DNA of 64,000 nt from CAWCTD01 sp963798455 (GTDB lineage Bacteria; Acidobacteriota; Terriglobia; Bryobacterales; Bryobacteraceae): NCBI GenBank assembly GCA_963798455.1, contig CAWCTD010000003.1:1426001-1490000 (forward strand). Direction: 5' to 3'. Position 1 is the stretch's first letter. Every line of letters starts with the position of its first letter. Positions 8,974 through 17,529 of this stretch are shown in pieces. Below the pieces are notes generated by a model. That model was not told the DNA's origin, ran no database searches, and saw nothing but the letters and a program-made list of their open reading frames with translations. Made by a program: the position numbers and the translations under genes.

Positions 8974-10503
8974 TTAACGATCGAACTCCAAGAGCGCGAT
9001 TCCTTCCGGCGGCAGTTCCAGCGTGAGCTCCGCCGGGCTGCCCTGACGGATCGGAAGCACCTCGGCCGGCTGCAATTCGCCCGCCGCGCGAAGCTGCTGG
9101 ATCTGCTCCCTGGTGGGATACTGCGGGCTGCCCATGGCTCGCCACGCCGGAACGGCCCACCCGCGCTTGTCGTCCACATATGTGACCCGAGCCGACTCCC
9201 GCCCGTTGAGGCCCTGGAATTTGAATTGGAAGGTGCGCCGCGGCCCGTCCAACATGAGGCACGCCCCTTCGTTCGAAAGGTAGTTCACGCGCTCCGGGTT
9301 GATGGCCGGATCCCTCGGGATCAGGTTCCACACCAACACGGCGAGGGAGCCGTCCGCGCGGCGCGTCGCCATAACCGGCGCGTCGTTCGAGGCAAGCTGC
9401 TGGTCGCCCAGCCGGTGCATCAACGCGAAGGTGTGCAGCGACGGACGGGGAATGTCCCACTGATCGAGCATCCCGAACGTCCCGCCGAAGATTCTTCCCG
9501 GTATGCCGTTTTCCTCGAAGACCGCGCTGAAGGTCCAGTACGACATGCCCTCCAGCACCCCGCTCAGCCGCTTCGTCGTGTCCGCAATAAAGGCCGGGTT
9601 CTGCGCGGCCCACTCGGTAATCCAGAGCGGCAGATTGGGCTTGTGCGAGGCCTCCACCTGCTGCCTGACGGCACGAATACCGACCGGCATGACGTCCTCG
9701 AACTTATGGGCCCGCTGCTTGCCGAACAGCGGCGCCTGGGCATCGGTGGGATACACGTGGGTGCTGACAAAGTCCACCGGCACGTCTTTCGCCGCGCAAT
9801 ACTTCAGGAAGTCCGGCACCCATTTCAGCGCCGCGGTGGACGGTCCGCCGACCTGCAAACGGCTGTCGACGGATTTGATCGCAATCGCCGAGTGGCGATA
9901 CATCTCGAAGTACTCTTCCTGAGTGCCGGCCCAGAAATTGATATTGGGCTCGTTCCACACTTCGAACTTCCACTGGCCGACCTCCGCCATTCCGTATCGC
10001 TTCACCACGTGATCGGCGAAGAGGCGGATCAGTTCGCCCCAGTCTTCCATGCGCACCGGCGGCGTCACGTTGCCGCGGTAGAAGAAGATCTTACTGTTGC
10101 CGCTGGCCATCGGCGATGGCATGAAGCTCAGTTCGACGAAGGGCCGGACGCCCAACTCCAGCATCCGGTCGTAGATCTGGTCGACATACAAGAAGTTGTA
10201 CCGGTAGCCCGAGGCGTCCTTGGTGCACACACCCATTTCATCGTTGAAGAGCCCGTGGCAGCGCACGGCCTCCATCCCGGTGTCGCGCCGGACCCGGATC
10301 AGATCGCGCACCCATGGCTCGCGAAACGCCACCATCGTGCGATCCGACCCGACGCACCTCTCCCAATAATGGGGAAACGCACCCGTCACCCGCCCGGCAT
10401 CGATTTCTATGGGAGTGACTGCGTCCGCTCCGAGCAGATTGTCCGCCATCGCGCCCGTTGCGCCCATGCCGGCGGCCGTCAGAAAATACCGACGATCCAT
10501 CAC
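8974..10503 (-). CDS. GH39-family glycoside hydrolase, Tat-signal
   Basis: A 509-residue protein with a twin-arginine-type leader (MDRRYFLTAAGMG). It is related to GH39 (beta-xylosidase/alpha-iduronidase) and shows the clan GH-A acid/base motif VWNEPN near residue 185 and a nucleophile candidate in LWITEWAA near 296. The TIM-barrel is followed by a beta-rich C-terminal domain (PEGIALLEFD at the end), as in GH39. It probably releases xylose or related residues from polysaccharide outside the cytoplasm. ATG 10503 and ATG 10500 are adjacent start options. It lies between the enolase-family gene and a small secreted protein gene, all on the minus strand. Confidence 0.82.
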   Translation of the reverse strand: MMDRRYFLTAAGMGATGAMADNLLGADAVTPIEIDAGRVTGAFPHYWERCVGSDRTMVAFREPWVRDLIRVRRDTGMEAVRCHGLFNDEMGVCTKDASGYRYNFLYVDQIYDRMLELGVRPFVELSFMPSPMASGNSKIFFYRGNVTPPVRMEDWGELIRLFADHVVKRYGMAEVGQWKFEVWNEPNINFWAGTQEEYFEMYRHSAIAIKSVDSRLQVGGPSTAALKWVPDFLKYCAAKDVPVDFVSTHVYPTDAQAPLFGKQRAHKFEDVMPVGIRAVRQQVEASHKPNLPLWITEWAAQNPAFIADTTKRLSGVLEGMSYWTFSAVFEENGIPGRIFGGTFGMLDQWDIPRPSLHTFALMHRLGDQQLASNDAPVMATRRADGSLAVLVWNLIPRDPAINPERVNYLSNEGACLMLDGPRRTFQFKFQGLNGRESARVTYVDDKRGWAVPAWRAMGSPQYPTREQIQQLRAAGELQPAEVLPIRQGSPAELTLELPPEGIALLEFDR

Positions 10504-10583
10504 TCACCTCTCCCGCGAATCGAATCCGAGTCGATCCTCGTTGATTCTAGCGCCAGCGCGCTCCGTGCAGGGCGGGCCGAAAC

Positions 10584-10640
10584 GCCGCCCGCAAGCTCGC
10601 CGAGGCAAAGGCGGCATTGGGGCTGAATCTACAGCTATGA
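10584..10640 (+). pseudogene. Possible displaced 3' end of a kbl-type gene
   Basis: Reading from 10584 gives AARKLAEAKAALGLNLQL and a stop. The end of the intact Kbl reads AARKFAEAKAELGRSRSG and a stop. At DNA level 10584-10621 matches 8374-8411 closely, including an identical 18-mer. The remnant is in the matching frame and on the same strand, and the GH39 block (8.4-10.5 kb, minus strand) lies between the two copies. The match is short, so chance or recombination cannot be excluded. It overlaps the last codons of the enolase-family gene. Confidence 0.45.
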
Positions 10641-11969
10641 CGTTAGCCTTGTTCGGTCGCGGCCCAAGCCAGACGCCACGGGAAGGTCCGGGTTCGGCCT
10701 GTCGTAGCGGCCCTCAATGTAGGGGAACTTTTGCGCGATGTTGGGCTTGAGCTCGACTCCGAAGCCAGGTCTGTGGAACAGGTCCATGTATCCCTTCTTG
10801 ACCACCAGCGGGTCCTTAAAGAGTTCCTCCTTGAAGGGGTTGTAGGTTTGGTTCAGTTCCAGCATGAGGTGGTTCGGAATGGCAGCCACCAGCGCGGCGT
10901 TCGCCATGGTGGTGAGCCCGCCGTGCCAGTTGTGCGGGCAGCAGTACTTGTCCCTGAGCGCGGCCATCTTGGCGATGTGCCACGCCTCGGTGAGGCCGGT
11001 GACGTTGCAGTCCGGCTGGACGATGTCGTAGGCGTCGCGGTCGATCCACTCTTTGAACTCGAAGCGCGTTCCCCTGCTCTCGCCCCCGGACACCATCACC
11101 GTGGGGAGCGCCTGATTGATCTTGATGTAAGCTTCGATGGCCCCTTCCCCGCTGGTGCTCACCGGCTCTTCGAACCACACGAACTTGAGTTCTTCGAGCA
11201 CCGGGCAAAGCTCGAGGCACTGCTCCAGGTTCCAGCGCATGTTGCTCTCCTGCATCAGGCCGAAATCCGGTCCGACCGCCTGGCGCATCTTGTGGAGATA
11301 AGGGATGTACTGCTTCATCGTGACGCCGCTGTTGCGCCACTCCGTGCCGATGCGAAACTTGAACGCGGTGTAGCCCGCTTCCTTGTGGCGGACGGCTTCG
11401 TCGATGAGGTCTTCAGGGCGCTTGTACCAGGCGTACTCGACACCGCCCGAGGCGTACATCCGGATGTGGGGCTGCGGCTCCGCGTCGGTGGCCAGCAGAC
11501 GGTATACCGGTGTGCTCTTGGCCTTGCCGATGATGTCCCACAGCGCGGCGTCTACGCCCGCCCAGGCCCGCGGCCCGCCCGCTCCGGCCGCCGCCAGGTG
11601 CTCCACATCGAAGGGATTCCTGCCGAGCAGCACCGGCCGGATCTGTTCCTCGATGGTCTTCTTAAGCTGAGGCGGGCCGGCGTACGGGCTGGACTCGCCG
11701 ATCCCCACGATGCCCTTGTCGGTGAATACCTCGACCAGCACGGCATCGGTCTTCCACGTCACGGCGCGCCCGACGACCCACTGCCTGTCTTTGGGCAGTT
11801 CGCAGGACATGAGGGTCACCTTGACATCGGTGATCTTCAGGTTCTCGCGGGCGATGCCCTCGAGCGGATGGACCCGTTTGTGGAAGCCGGAGTTCGGGGC
11901 GGCCGCCTTGGCAGCGGCGGGTGCGGCGGCAGCGGCGCCGATGAACGATCTGCGGGAAAGTAGTGCCAT
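10635..11969 (-). CDS. Enolase-superfamily (mandelate racemase/muconate lactonizing) dehydratase, Tat-signal
   Basis: A 444-residue protein. ATG 11969 is chosen over longer frames because GGGAGGGA precedes it and it opens a leader (MALLSRRSFIGAAAAAPAAA). Enolase-superfamily features are the second-strand lysine motif AFKFRIG near 203, metal-ligand acids in LMQESN near 240, WFEEPV near 267 and SGGESRG near 293, and the histidine region PHNWHGG near 345. These enzymes abstract a proton alpha to a carboxylate, usually dehydrating sugar acids. Together with GH39 and the mannonate dehydratase it suggests sugar-acid processing. The exact substrate is unknown. Confidence 0.85.
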   Translation of the reverse strand: MALLSRRSFIGAAAAAPAAAKAAAPNSGFHKRVHPLEGIARENLKITDVKVTLMSCELPKDRQWVVGRAVTWKTDAVLVEVFTDKGIVGIGESSPYAGPPQLKKTIEEQIRPVLLGRNPFDVEHLAAAGAGGPRAWAGVDAALWDIIGKAKSTPVYRLLATDAEPQPHIRMYASGGVEYAWYKRPEDLIDEAVRHKEAGYTAFKFRIGTEWRNSGVTMKQYIPYLHKMRQAVGPDFGLMQESNMRWNLEQCLELCPVLEELKFVWFEEPVSTSGEGAIEAYIKINQALPTVMVSGGESRGTRFEFKEWIDRDAYDIVQPDCNVTGLTEAWHIAKMAALRDKYCCPHNWHGGLTTMANAALVAAIPNHLMLELNQTYNPFKEELFKDPLVVKKGYMDLFHRPGFGVELKPNIAQKFPYIEGRYDRPNPDLPVASGLGRDRTRLTS

Positions 11970-12110
11970 GTTCCCTCCCAGTGTCCCGAGAGACAAGTCT
12001 GTCACAAACACGGCCCGCCAGCAACGAGGACGCTGGCGAATGGAAGGGCAGACCCGGCTCGGATCTGCGATACTGTGGTCCTGCAAAGCCAAATCTGAAA
12101 GGACACCGAT

Positions 12111-13049
12111 ATGCACCACCATAGGAATGCATGGATCGCCGCATCCGCAGGTGCGATGGCCCTGACGCTCATGGCCGGCTCAGCGCAGGCGCAGACGACC
12201 GTGGTAATGCTTTGGCCCAACGGCGCGCCGGGCAGCGAAAACTGGACGCAGCAGGAGGCGGAGTACGCTATGGGCGACTCGGGCCTGAAGGGCGTGCGCA
12301 ACGTGGTGAAGCCCAGCATCACCCCGTATCTGCCCCCGGCTGAGAGCGCGACCGGCACTTCCGTGGTGGTCGCCCCAGGCGGCGCGTTTCGGATGCTCTC
12401 CTGGGACTCCGAGGGCACGATGGTCGCCGACTGGCTCCAACAACACGGCGTCGCAGCGTTCGTCCTCAAGTACCGGCTGACCGACACCGGGACTGACGAG
12501 CAGTTCGCGCAGACGCAGGCCCGTGGCGCCAATGCGGCTCGCGGAGTGGGTCGCGGCGGGGCCGCTGCCGGCGCGGGACGCGGCGCGCTTGGCGGTCAAA
12601 GCGCGATTCGCACCATGGCGGCCGCCGACGGCTTACAGGCGATCAAAGTCGTCCGTGAGCACGCCGCCGAGTGGCGTCTCGATCCGCACAAAGTCGGGTT
12701 GATGGGCTTCTCGGCAGGCGGCTATGTAGCGGTGGAGGCGGCGCTCGAGCACAGCACCGAGACGCGACCCGACTTTGTCGCTTCCATTTACGGCTGCTGC
12801 ATCATCGCCAGCGAAGTGAAGGTGCCCGACGACGCGCCGCCGATCTTCTTCCTGCATGCCTACAACGATCCCGTTTCCGCGTCCAGCCCCTCCCTCTTCC
12901 TGGCCTGGAAGGCGGCCAACAAGCCCGCGGAGCTGCATACCTTCGCCGCCGGCGGGCATGGCTTCGGTATGCCCAAACACAACCAGCCCACCGACGGCTG
13001 GATCGAGCTTTTCGGCGGCTGGCTGCGCTATCAGAAGCTCATGAAATAG
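12111..13049 (+). CDS. Secreted alpha/beta hydrolase (acetyl-xylan esterase-like)
   Basis: A 312-residue protein with a signal peptide ending AGSAQAQ near residue 28. The alpha/beta-hydrolase core shows the oxyanion region VVAPGGAFRML near 86, the nucleophile serine in GFSAGGYVA near 203 and the catalytic histidine in AGGHGFGMP near 285. This pattern fits BD-FAE/xylan-esterase-like enzymes often found with xylanases. A Gly/Ala/Arg-rich insert (GVGRGGAAAGAGRG) near 145-160 is low-complexity and unusual. GAAAGGA precedes ATG 12111. It is divergent from the enolase-family gene and next to GH43 genes. Confidence 0.82.
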   Translation: MHHHRNAWIAASAGAMALTLMAGSAQAQTTVVMLWPNGAPGSENWTQQEAEYAMGDSGLKGVRNVVKPSITPYLPPAESATGTSVVVAPGGAFRMLSWDSEGTMVADWLQQHGVAAFVLKYRLTDTGTDEQFAQTQARGANAARGVGRGGAAAGAGRGALGGQSAIRTMAAADGLQAIKVVREHAAEWRLDPHKVGLMGFSAGGYVAVEAALEHSTETRPDFVASIYGCCIIASEVKVPDDAPPIFFLHAYNDPVSASSPSLFLAWKAANKPAELHTFAAGGHGFGMPKHNQPTDGWIELFGGWLRYQKLMK

Positions 13050-13058
13050 CGCCCGGCC

Positions 13059-13072
13059 GGGCTGCGCAGCCC
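13059..13072. terminator. Palindrome between convergent genes
   Basis: GGGCTGCGCAGCCC is a perfect 14-bp palindrome between the convergent esterase (ends 13049) and GH43 (ends 13075) genes. It could act as a bidirectional terminator hairpin, but it has no T-run and almost no loop. Confidence 0.3.
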
Positions 13073-13074
13073 GT

Positions 13075-14094
13075 TCACCAGACGAGCTGGCGCTTGATGC
13101 GGATGGTGTCGCCGGTGTCTTCCAGCTCGAAGAGCTTGCCCCTGGCGCGGTTGAACGGCTGGTGCAGGATCAGCATCAGCCGGCCGTCGAAGCTGTGGAA
13201 GATCATCCCGTGCCCGCTGTCCTCGCCCACCAGGACTTCGCCCTGTTTCCATGGCCCGCGGAGCGTCCCGGACACGGAGTGCGCCAGCGTCTCGACGTAC
13301 AGCCCGTCCCGGTAGCTGGACCAGATCATGAGCAATTTGCCGTTCTTGGTTCGGTAGAACTCCGGCCCGTCCGTCACGTAGGTGCGCATCCTGTTGGATG
13401 CCTTCTCCTGGTCCAGGAGCCAGGGCGCGTCGGAAGCCTTGAACAGGTAGATGGGCGGACCGGCGGCCTCGGTGAGGTCCGGCTTCAGCGGGACGGCTTC
13501 CATGGTGCCGTCGAGCATCTGAATCCACTCGTGCGCGTAAACCATGTACGGAACACCGTTCTCGACGAACAGGGTGCCGTCCAGGGTCATGTAGTCCTCG
13601 GGCGGCTGCATCTTGGGGCCCAGCACCTGGAAGGGGCCGTCGGGAGAATCGGCCACGCAGATCTGGGTCGCCCGCAGATGATGCGCCGCGTTGACCTTTT
13701 GGTAGATGGGGCGGAGTTCCGGCGGCGGCTGGGGGATGAGCTTGTCGTTGTTGTGCAGCGTGACAAACAGGTAGTATTTCCCTTTGTACTCGTGGACTTC
13801 GGGCGCCCACGCGCCGTGCATGGGATTGGCCCAGATGCCCTGAGGAATGGTGAAGACGAGATACGGGCCGTCCCAGGTCTCCAGATCCTTGCTCCTGTAG
13901 GTGAGCACGCCCGCGCCTTTGCCGCCCGTGATGGGGCCTCCGGCGCTGTTGTAGAGGTAGTAGGTCTTGGTCTGCTTGTGGGCAAGGACAAATGGGTCGT
14001 GCAGGTTGAAGTCGCCGAGCTTCATCCCTGTCTTGACCTGTGGCTGGCCCAGTAGCGGAACTGCCAGAAGTGGAATGAGCCATTTCAGTTTCAT
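13075..14094 (-). CDS. GH43-family glycoside hydrolase, copy 1
   Basis: A 339-residue protein with a signal peptide (LLGQPQ near residue 18). Five-bladed propeller features of GH43 are NLHDPFVLA with the likely base Asp33, then WAPEVHEYKGKYYLF near 103, and LDGTLFVENGVPYMVYAHEW near 175, with repeated blade motifs of the DAPWLLDQE type. It probably removes arabinose or xylose side chains. It is a tandem paralogue of the next upstream gene (14114-15103), with Asp at the same position and the same ending style (DTIRIK versus DTVRIR). The 19-bp gap suggests one transcript. Confidence 0.85.
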   Translation of the reverse strand: MKLKWLIPLLAVPLLGQPQVKTGMKLGDFNLHDPFVLAHKQTKTYYLYNSAGGPITGGKGAGVLTYRSKDLETWDGPYLVFTIPQGIWANPMHGAWAPEVHEYKGKYYLFVTLHNNDKLIPQPPPELRPIYQKVNAAHHLRATQICVADSPDGPFQVLGPKMQPPEDYMTLDGTLFVENGVPYMVYAHEWIQMLDGTMEAVPLKPDLTEAAGPPIYLFKASDAPWLLDQEKASNRMRTYVTDGPEFYRTKNGKLLMIWSSYRDGLYVETLAHSVSGTLRGPWKQGEVLVGEDSGHGMIFHSFDGRLMLILHQPFNRARGKLFELEDTGDTIRIKRQLVW

Positions 14095-14113
14095 CGTCGA
14101 TCGATCCCCCTGT

Positions 14114-15103
14114 TCACTTCGCTGCCACGGGCCTGATCCGCACCGTGTCGCCGATGTCTTCCAATGCCACCAGCCTGGCCCTGGCGCCGGCGCCCTGGCT
14201 CGGTTGGCGCACCACCATCATGAGCCGTCCATCAAAGGTCTTGAAGATCGTCCCCTGGGCGCTGTCATCCGCCAGCAGCGTGGCGCTCTGCCTCCAAGGC
14301 CCGCGGACCTCGCCGGTCAATGAGCGCGCCAGGGCAATCGCGGCTTTTCCGTTCCTGAGGCTCGACCAGATCATAAGCAGGGTGCCGTTGCGCGTGCGGT
14401 AGAGGGAAGGGCCGCCGGCGACATAGTAGCGCGGGTCCCTGGAAGTCGTCGTCTGCTGCTGGAGCCAGGGCGCATCCGAGGCCTTGCACAGGTACAAAGC
14501 GTCCTCGGCCGGCGCGGTCAGGTTCGCCTTGAGGTGGATGGCTTCGATGCTGGCGTCGATCACCTGGGTCCAGTCGTGGACGTAGACCATGTAGGCAAGG
14601 TCGCCGTCCACAAACAGCGTTCCGTCGAGCGCTACAAAGTCCTCCGGGGTGTAGGGCCTGTTGGCGCTTGTGGGCACGGCGCTGAACGGGCCCAGGGGCG
14701 ACTCGCTATTGAAGACTTGTACGCCCTGCATGGAGTTCACTCGCCAGCTTTCCGGAGGCTTCTTAATGACCTTGTCACTGTTGGCCAACGTGGCAAACAG
14801 GTAGTACTTGCCTCGATAGGCATGAACCTCGGGGTCCCGGACCCCCTGGGCGGGATTGGCCCAGCTCCCCTCCGGAACCTGGAACACCGGGAAGGGACCC
14901 TCCCAGCCCGCCAGGTCCTTGCTCTTGTAGAGAACCACAGCGCCGTTTGCGATGCTCGTGTACAGGTAGTACGTACGGCTGTCCGCGTCGGCCAGGATGC
15001 TGGGATCGCGGACAGGTATGCCGGCCAGTTTCAGACCGGTGGTGGTAGTCTGCTGCGCCAGCAAAGGCGCCGCCAGAAGGATCAATAGGTATCCAAGCCA
15101 CAT
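14114..15103 (-). CDS. GH43-family glycoside hydrolase, copy 2
   Basis: A 329-residue protein with a signal peptide (PLLAQQ near residue 17) and the same blade layout as its neighbour: VRDPSILADA with the candidate base Asp33, VRDPEVHAYRGKYYLFATL near 100 and LDGTLFVDGDLAYMVYVHDW near 167. It is clearly a tandem duplicate that has diverged strongly. It lies 32 bp after the glycosyltransferase gene and 19 bp before the other GH43. Substrate is probably an arabinosyl or xylosyl polymer; the two copies may differ in linkage preference. Confidence 0.85.
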   Translation of the reverse strand: MWLGYLLILLAAPLLAQQTTTTGLKLAGIPVRDPSILADADSRTYYLYTSIANGAVVLYKSKDLAGWEGPFPVFQVPEGSWANPAQGVRDPEVHAYRGKYYLFATLANSDKVIKKPPESWRVNSMQGVQVFNSESPLGPFSAVPTSANRPYTPEDFVALDGTLFVDGDLAYMVYVHDWTQVIDASIEAIHLKANLTAPAEDALYLCKASDAPWLQQQTTTSRDPRYYVAGGPSLYRTRNGTLLMIWSSLRNGKAAIALARSLTGEVRGPWRQSATLLADDSAQGTIFKTFDGRLMMVVRQPSQGAGARARLVALEDIGDTVRIRPVAAK

Positions 15104-15135
15104 GCCCTCCGATTATCCTCTTCTCGAAGGGCCGG

Positions 15136-16278
15136 TCAAAGCCGTCGGTACAGATCGAGAGTGGCCTCGACCATGCGGTCGGCCGTGAAGCGTTGTTCAA
15201 TCGTCCGGCGGGCGGATGCGCCGAGACGAGTGCCGAGCAGCGGATCGCCCAGCAGGCGGACGGCAGCGGCCGCGAGTTGGCCGGGCTCCGGCGCGGCCAC
15301 GAGCAGACCGTTTTGCCCGTCTTCGATGATCTCAGGCACGGCGCCGCGTGCCACGGCCACCGCGGGCAAGGAGTGCCCCATGGCGGCCAGCAGCGAGCTG
15401 CCCAGGGGTTCCGCAAGGGATGGAAACAGGAAGACATCGAGCGCCGGGTAGACTTGAACCACATCCGCCACATGGCCCGCAAAGCATACTGACTCTTGCA
15501 CACCCAGTCCGGCGGCCAGCCGTTCCAGGCTCGCGCGGCAAGGCCCGTCGCCGGCCAGGAGAAGGCGGCAGTTCGGGTGCTCCTTCAAGACAATAGGCAA
15601 GGCCCTGATCAGCACCTCCTGGCCCTTCTCCGGAAGCAGGTAGCCGACACAACCGACCAGAGGCGACTGCGCATTCTGGTTCCAGTGCCGCCTTGCCGCT
15701 GTCCTCTCGTCGGGCGAAGGCAGGGACGGCACCGCGACCCCGTCGTAGACGACTTCGACCTGAGCAGGCGGCAGCCCGGAGGCCAGCACGCTCTCCCGAA
15801 CGAACCGTGAGACGGCTACGATTGTCCGGGCGCTCCGGTAGCGGGCCAAGCCCCAAGGGCTTCGAGAGAGTGGGTAGGCCAAGCGCCGCGACACCACCAG
15901 GGTGGCGCGGCGGTGTGCGCCGGCCAGCCACGCGGCAGTCAGCGCGTGGGCATCGTGGCAGTGAACCACGCGGAGCCTTCCCTGCCCCAGCAGTTTCCAC
16001 AACAGCGCCGCCGCGCGCAGCCGGGGGGCTCGGGGACTGACGGCGTGGACTCGAATCCCGGCTGCCAAGGCTTTCTGGGCCAGCGGCGAGCCCTCGATGG
16101 CAATCAGTTCCGCCCCGTGGCCCCGGCCCTGCAAGCCTTGCATGAGCAGCAAAGCCTGGCCCTGCCCCCCGCGCCAGTCACGCCCCAGGTCCAAGTGCAA
16201 CGTAGTCAGGGACTTACCCCGGAAGGTCCAGCCAGGCTCCCCGGCTCGCCGCCCGCCGGGCTCACTTTTCTGGTTCAT
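15136..16278 (-). CDS. Family 4 glycosyltransferase
   Basis: A 380-residue GT-B glycosyltransferase. The N-terminal half shows LDLGRDWRGGQGQALLLMQG, the acceptor-side Gly-rich start seen in lipopolysaccharide and exopolysaccharide enzymes, and VVHCHDAHALTAAW near 108. The C-terminal half shows the nucleotide-sugar site GDGPCRASLERLA near 240 and the EX7E-like motif FPSLAEPLGSSLLAAMG near 295. It has no signal peptide and should act at the cytoplasmic membrane face. Divergent from the RND efflux genes with a 57-bp gap. The acceptor is unknown. Confidence 0.87.
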   Translation of the reverse strand: MNQKSEPGGRRAGEPGWTFRGKSLTTLHLDLGRDWRGGQGQALLLMQGLQGRGHGAELIAIEGSPLAQKALAAGIRVHAVSPRAPRLRAAALLWKLLGQGRLRVVHCHDAHALTAAWLAGAHRRATLVVSRRLAYPLSRSPWGLARYRSARTIVAVSRFVRESVLASGLPPAQVEVVYDGVAVPSLPSPDERTAARRHWNQNAQSPLVGCVGYLLPEKGQEVLIRALPIVLKEHPNCRLLLAGDGPCRASLERLAAGLGVQESVCFAGHVADVVQVYPALDVFLFPSLAEPLGSSLLAAMGHSLPAVAVARGAVPEIIEDGQNGLLVAAPEPGQLAAAAVRLLGDPLLGTRLGASARRTIEQRFTADRMVEATLDLYRRL

Positions 16279-16335
16279 AACGGGTAACCAAACAGGCTCG
16301 TCGTTCGATGTATCATATTAAGGGAATTGTCCCCC

Positions 16336-17529
16336 ATGAGGCATAGTCTACCCATCGTCATTCTAGCTGTATCGGTCTTCCTAATCGGCTGTGGAAGCGA
16401 AAGCCGTGCGAAATCAGGGTCACCAAAGCAACCGTCGGCCCTTGTGACGACCACCACTGTGACCGAGAAGTCGGTCCCACTCGAGATCAGGGTAGTTGGC
16501 GGCGTCGAGGCCTACTCCACAATCCGGGTGAAGGCTCAAGTCAGCGGGCAGTTGACCAAGGCCTATTTTGAGGAAGGACAGGACGTCAAAGCCGGCGACC
16601 CGTTGTTCATGATCGATCCGCGCCCCTTCGACGAAGCCATTCGGCAAGCCGAGGCGAACCTGGCAAAGGATACTGCGCTGCTGCGCCAGGCGGAAGCCAA
16701 CCTCAAGCGTGATATCGCCCAGGAGAAGTTCGCCAAAGATCAGGCCACCCGCTATCAGCGGCTATTCTCCGAAGGCGTGATGTCGAAGCAGCAAACCGAG
16801 CAATACGACTCGGACGCCGACGTACGCACTGAGGCCGTGAGTGCTGACAAGGCCGCCATCGACAGCTCTCAGGCGGCGGTCCGGGCTGACGCCGCCGCGC
16901 TAGAGAACGCCCGGCTCCAGCGAGGTTATTGCGAGATTCGGTCGCCGCTGGCAGGACGCACCGGCAACCTGTTGGTGAAGGAAGGAAACCTGGTTCGGTC
17001 GACTGACGCCGAACTGGTCACGATCAACCAGATTCACCCTGTCTACGTGACCTTCGCGGTTCCGGAGAACCGGCTGCCGGAGGTCAAGAAGTACATGGCA
17101 GCGGGACAGCTCACGGTCTCGGCTAGCGCGCCGGGGGACGAAGGTTCGCCGGAGAGCGGAAAACTGACCTTCGTTGACAATTTCGTCGACAATACGACTG
17201 GAACCATCAAACTGAAGGCCACTTTCCCCAACTCGAATTCCCGGCTGTGGCCGGGCCAGTTCGTGAACGTGATTCTCAGGCTGACCACGGTACCCAACGC
17301 GCTCGTCGTGCCGGTGCGCGTGGTGCAGATGAGCCAGGACGGGGAGTACGCATACGTCGTGAAGCCGGATATGACGGCGGAAATGCGCCCGATCGTCACG
17401 GGGATCAGAGTGGGTGAGGAAGTGGTCGTTCAAAAGGGCCTCTCGCTCGGCGAGACGGTGGTTGCCGAGGGGCAACTCCGCCTGGCTCCGGGCATGAGAG
17501 TGCGCACCCGAGGGGGGCGGGGACAATGA
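16336..17529 (+). CDS. RND efflux periplasmic adaptor (membrane-fusion) lipoprotein
   Basis: A 397-residue adaptor linking an inner-membrane RND pump to an outer-membrane channel. ATG 16336 starts a lipoprotein signal with lipobox LIGC (Cys19). Family features are the lipoyl half VKAQVSGQLTKAYFEEGQDV near 60, a coiled-coil hairpin at about 95-195 rich in Ala/Glu/Lys, the second lipoyl half GYCEIRSPLAGRTGNLLVKE near 200 and beta-barrel/proximal domains to the end. It overlaps the pump gene by ATGA (17526-17529), so the two are translationally coupled. No TolC-type gene is in the window. Confidence 0.92.
   Translation: MRHSLPIVILAVSVFLIGCGSESRAKSGSPKQPSALVTTTTVTEKSVPLEIRVVGGVEAYSTIRVKAQVSGQLTKAYFEEGQDVKAGDPLFMIDPRPFDEAIRQAEANLAKDTALLRQAEANLKRDIAQEKFAKDQATRYQRLFSEGVMSKQQTEQYDSDADVRTEAVSADKAAIDSSQAAVRADAAALENARLQRGYCEIRSPLAGRTGNLLVKEGNLVRSTDAELVTINQIHPVYVTFAVPENRLPEVKKYMAAGQLTVSASAPGDEGSPESGKLTFVDNFVDNTTGTIKLKATFPNSNSRLWPGQFVNVILRLTTVPNALVVPVRVVQMSQDGEYAYVVKPDMTAEMRPIVTGIRVGEEVVVQKGLSLGETVVAEGQLRLAPGMRVRTRGGRGQ

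Noticed and set aside
13075..15103. Single duplicated gene broken by frameshift
   Set aside because: Both GH43 frames are complete with their own signal peptides and starts, so they are two tandem genes.
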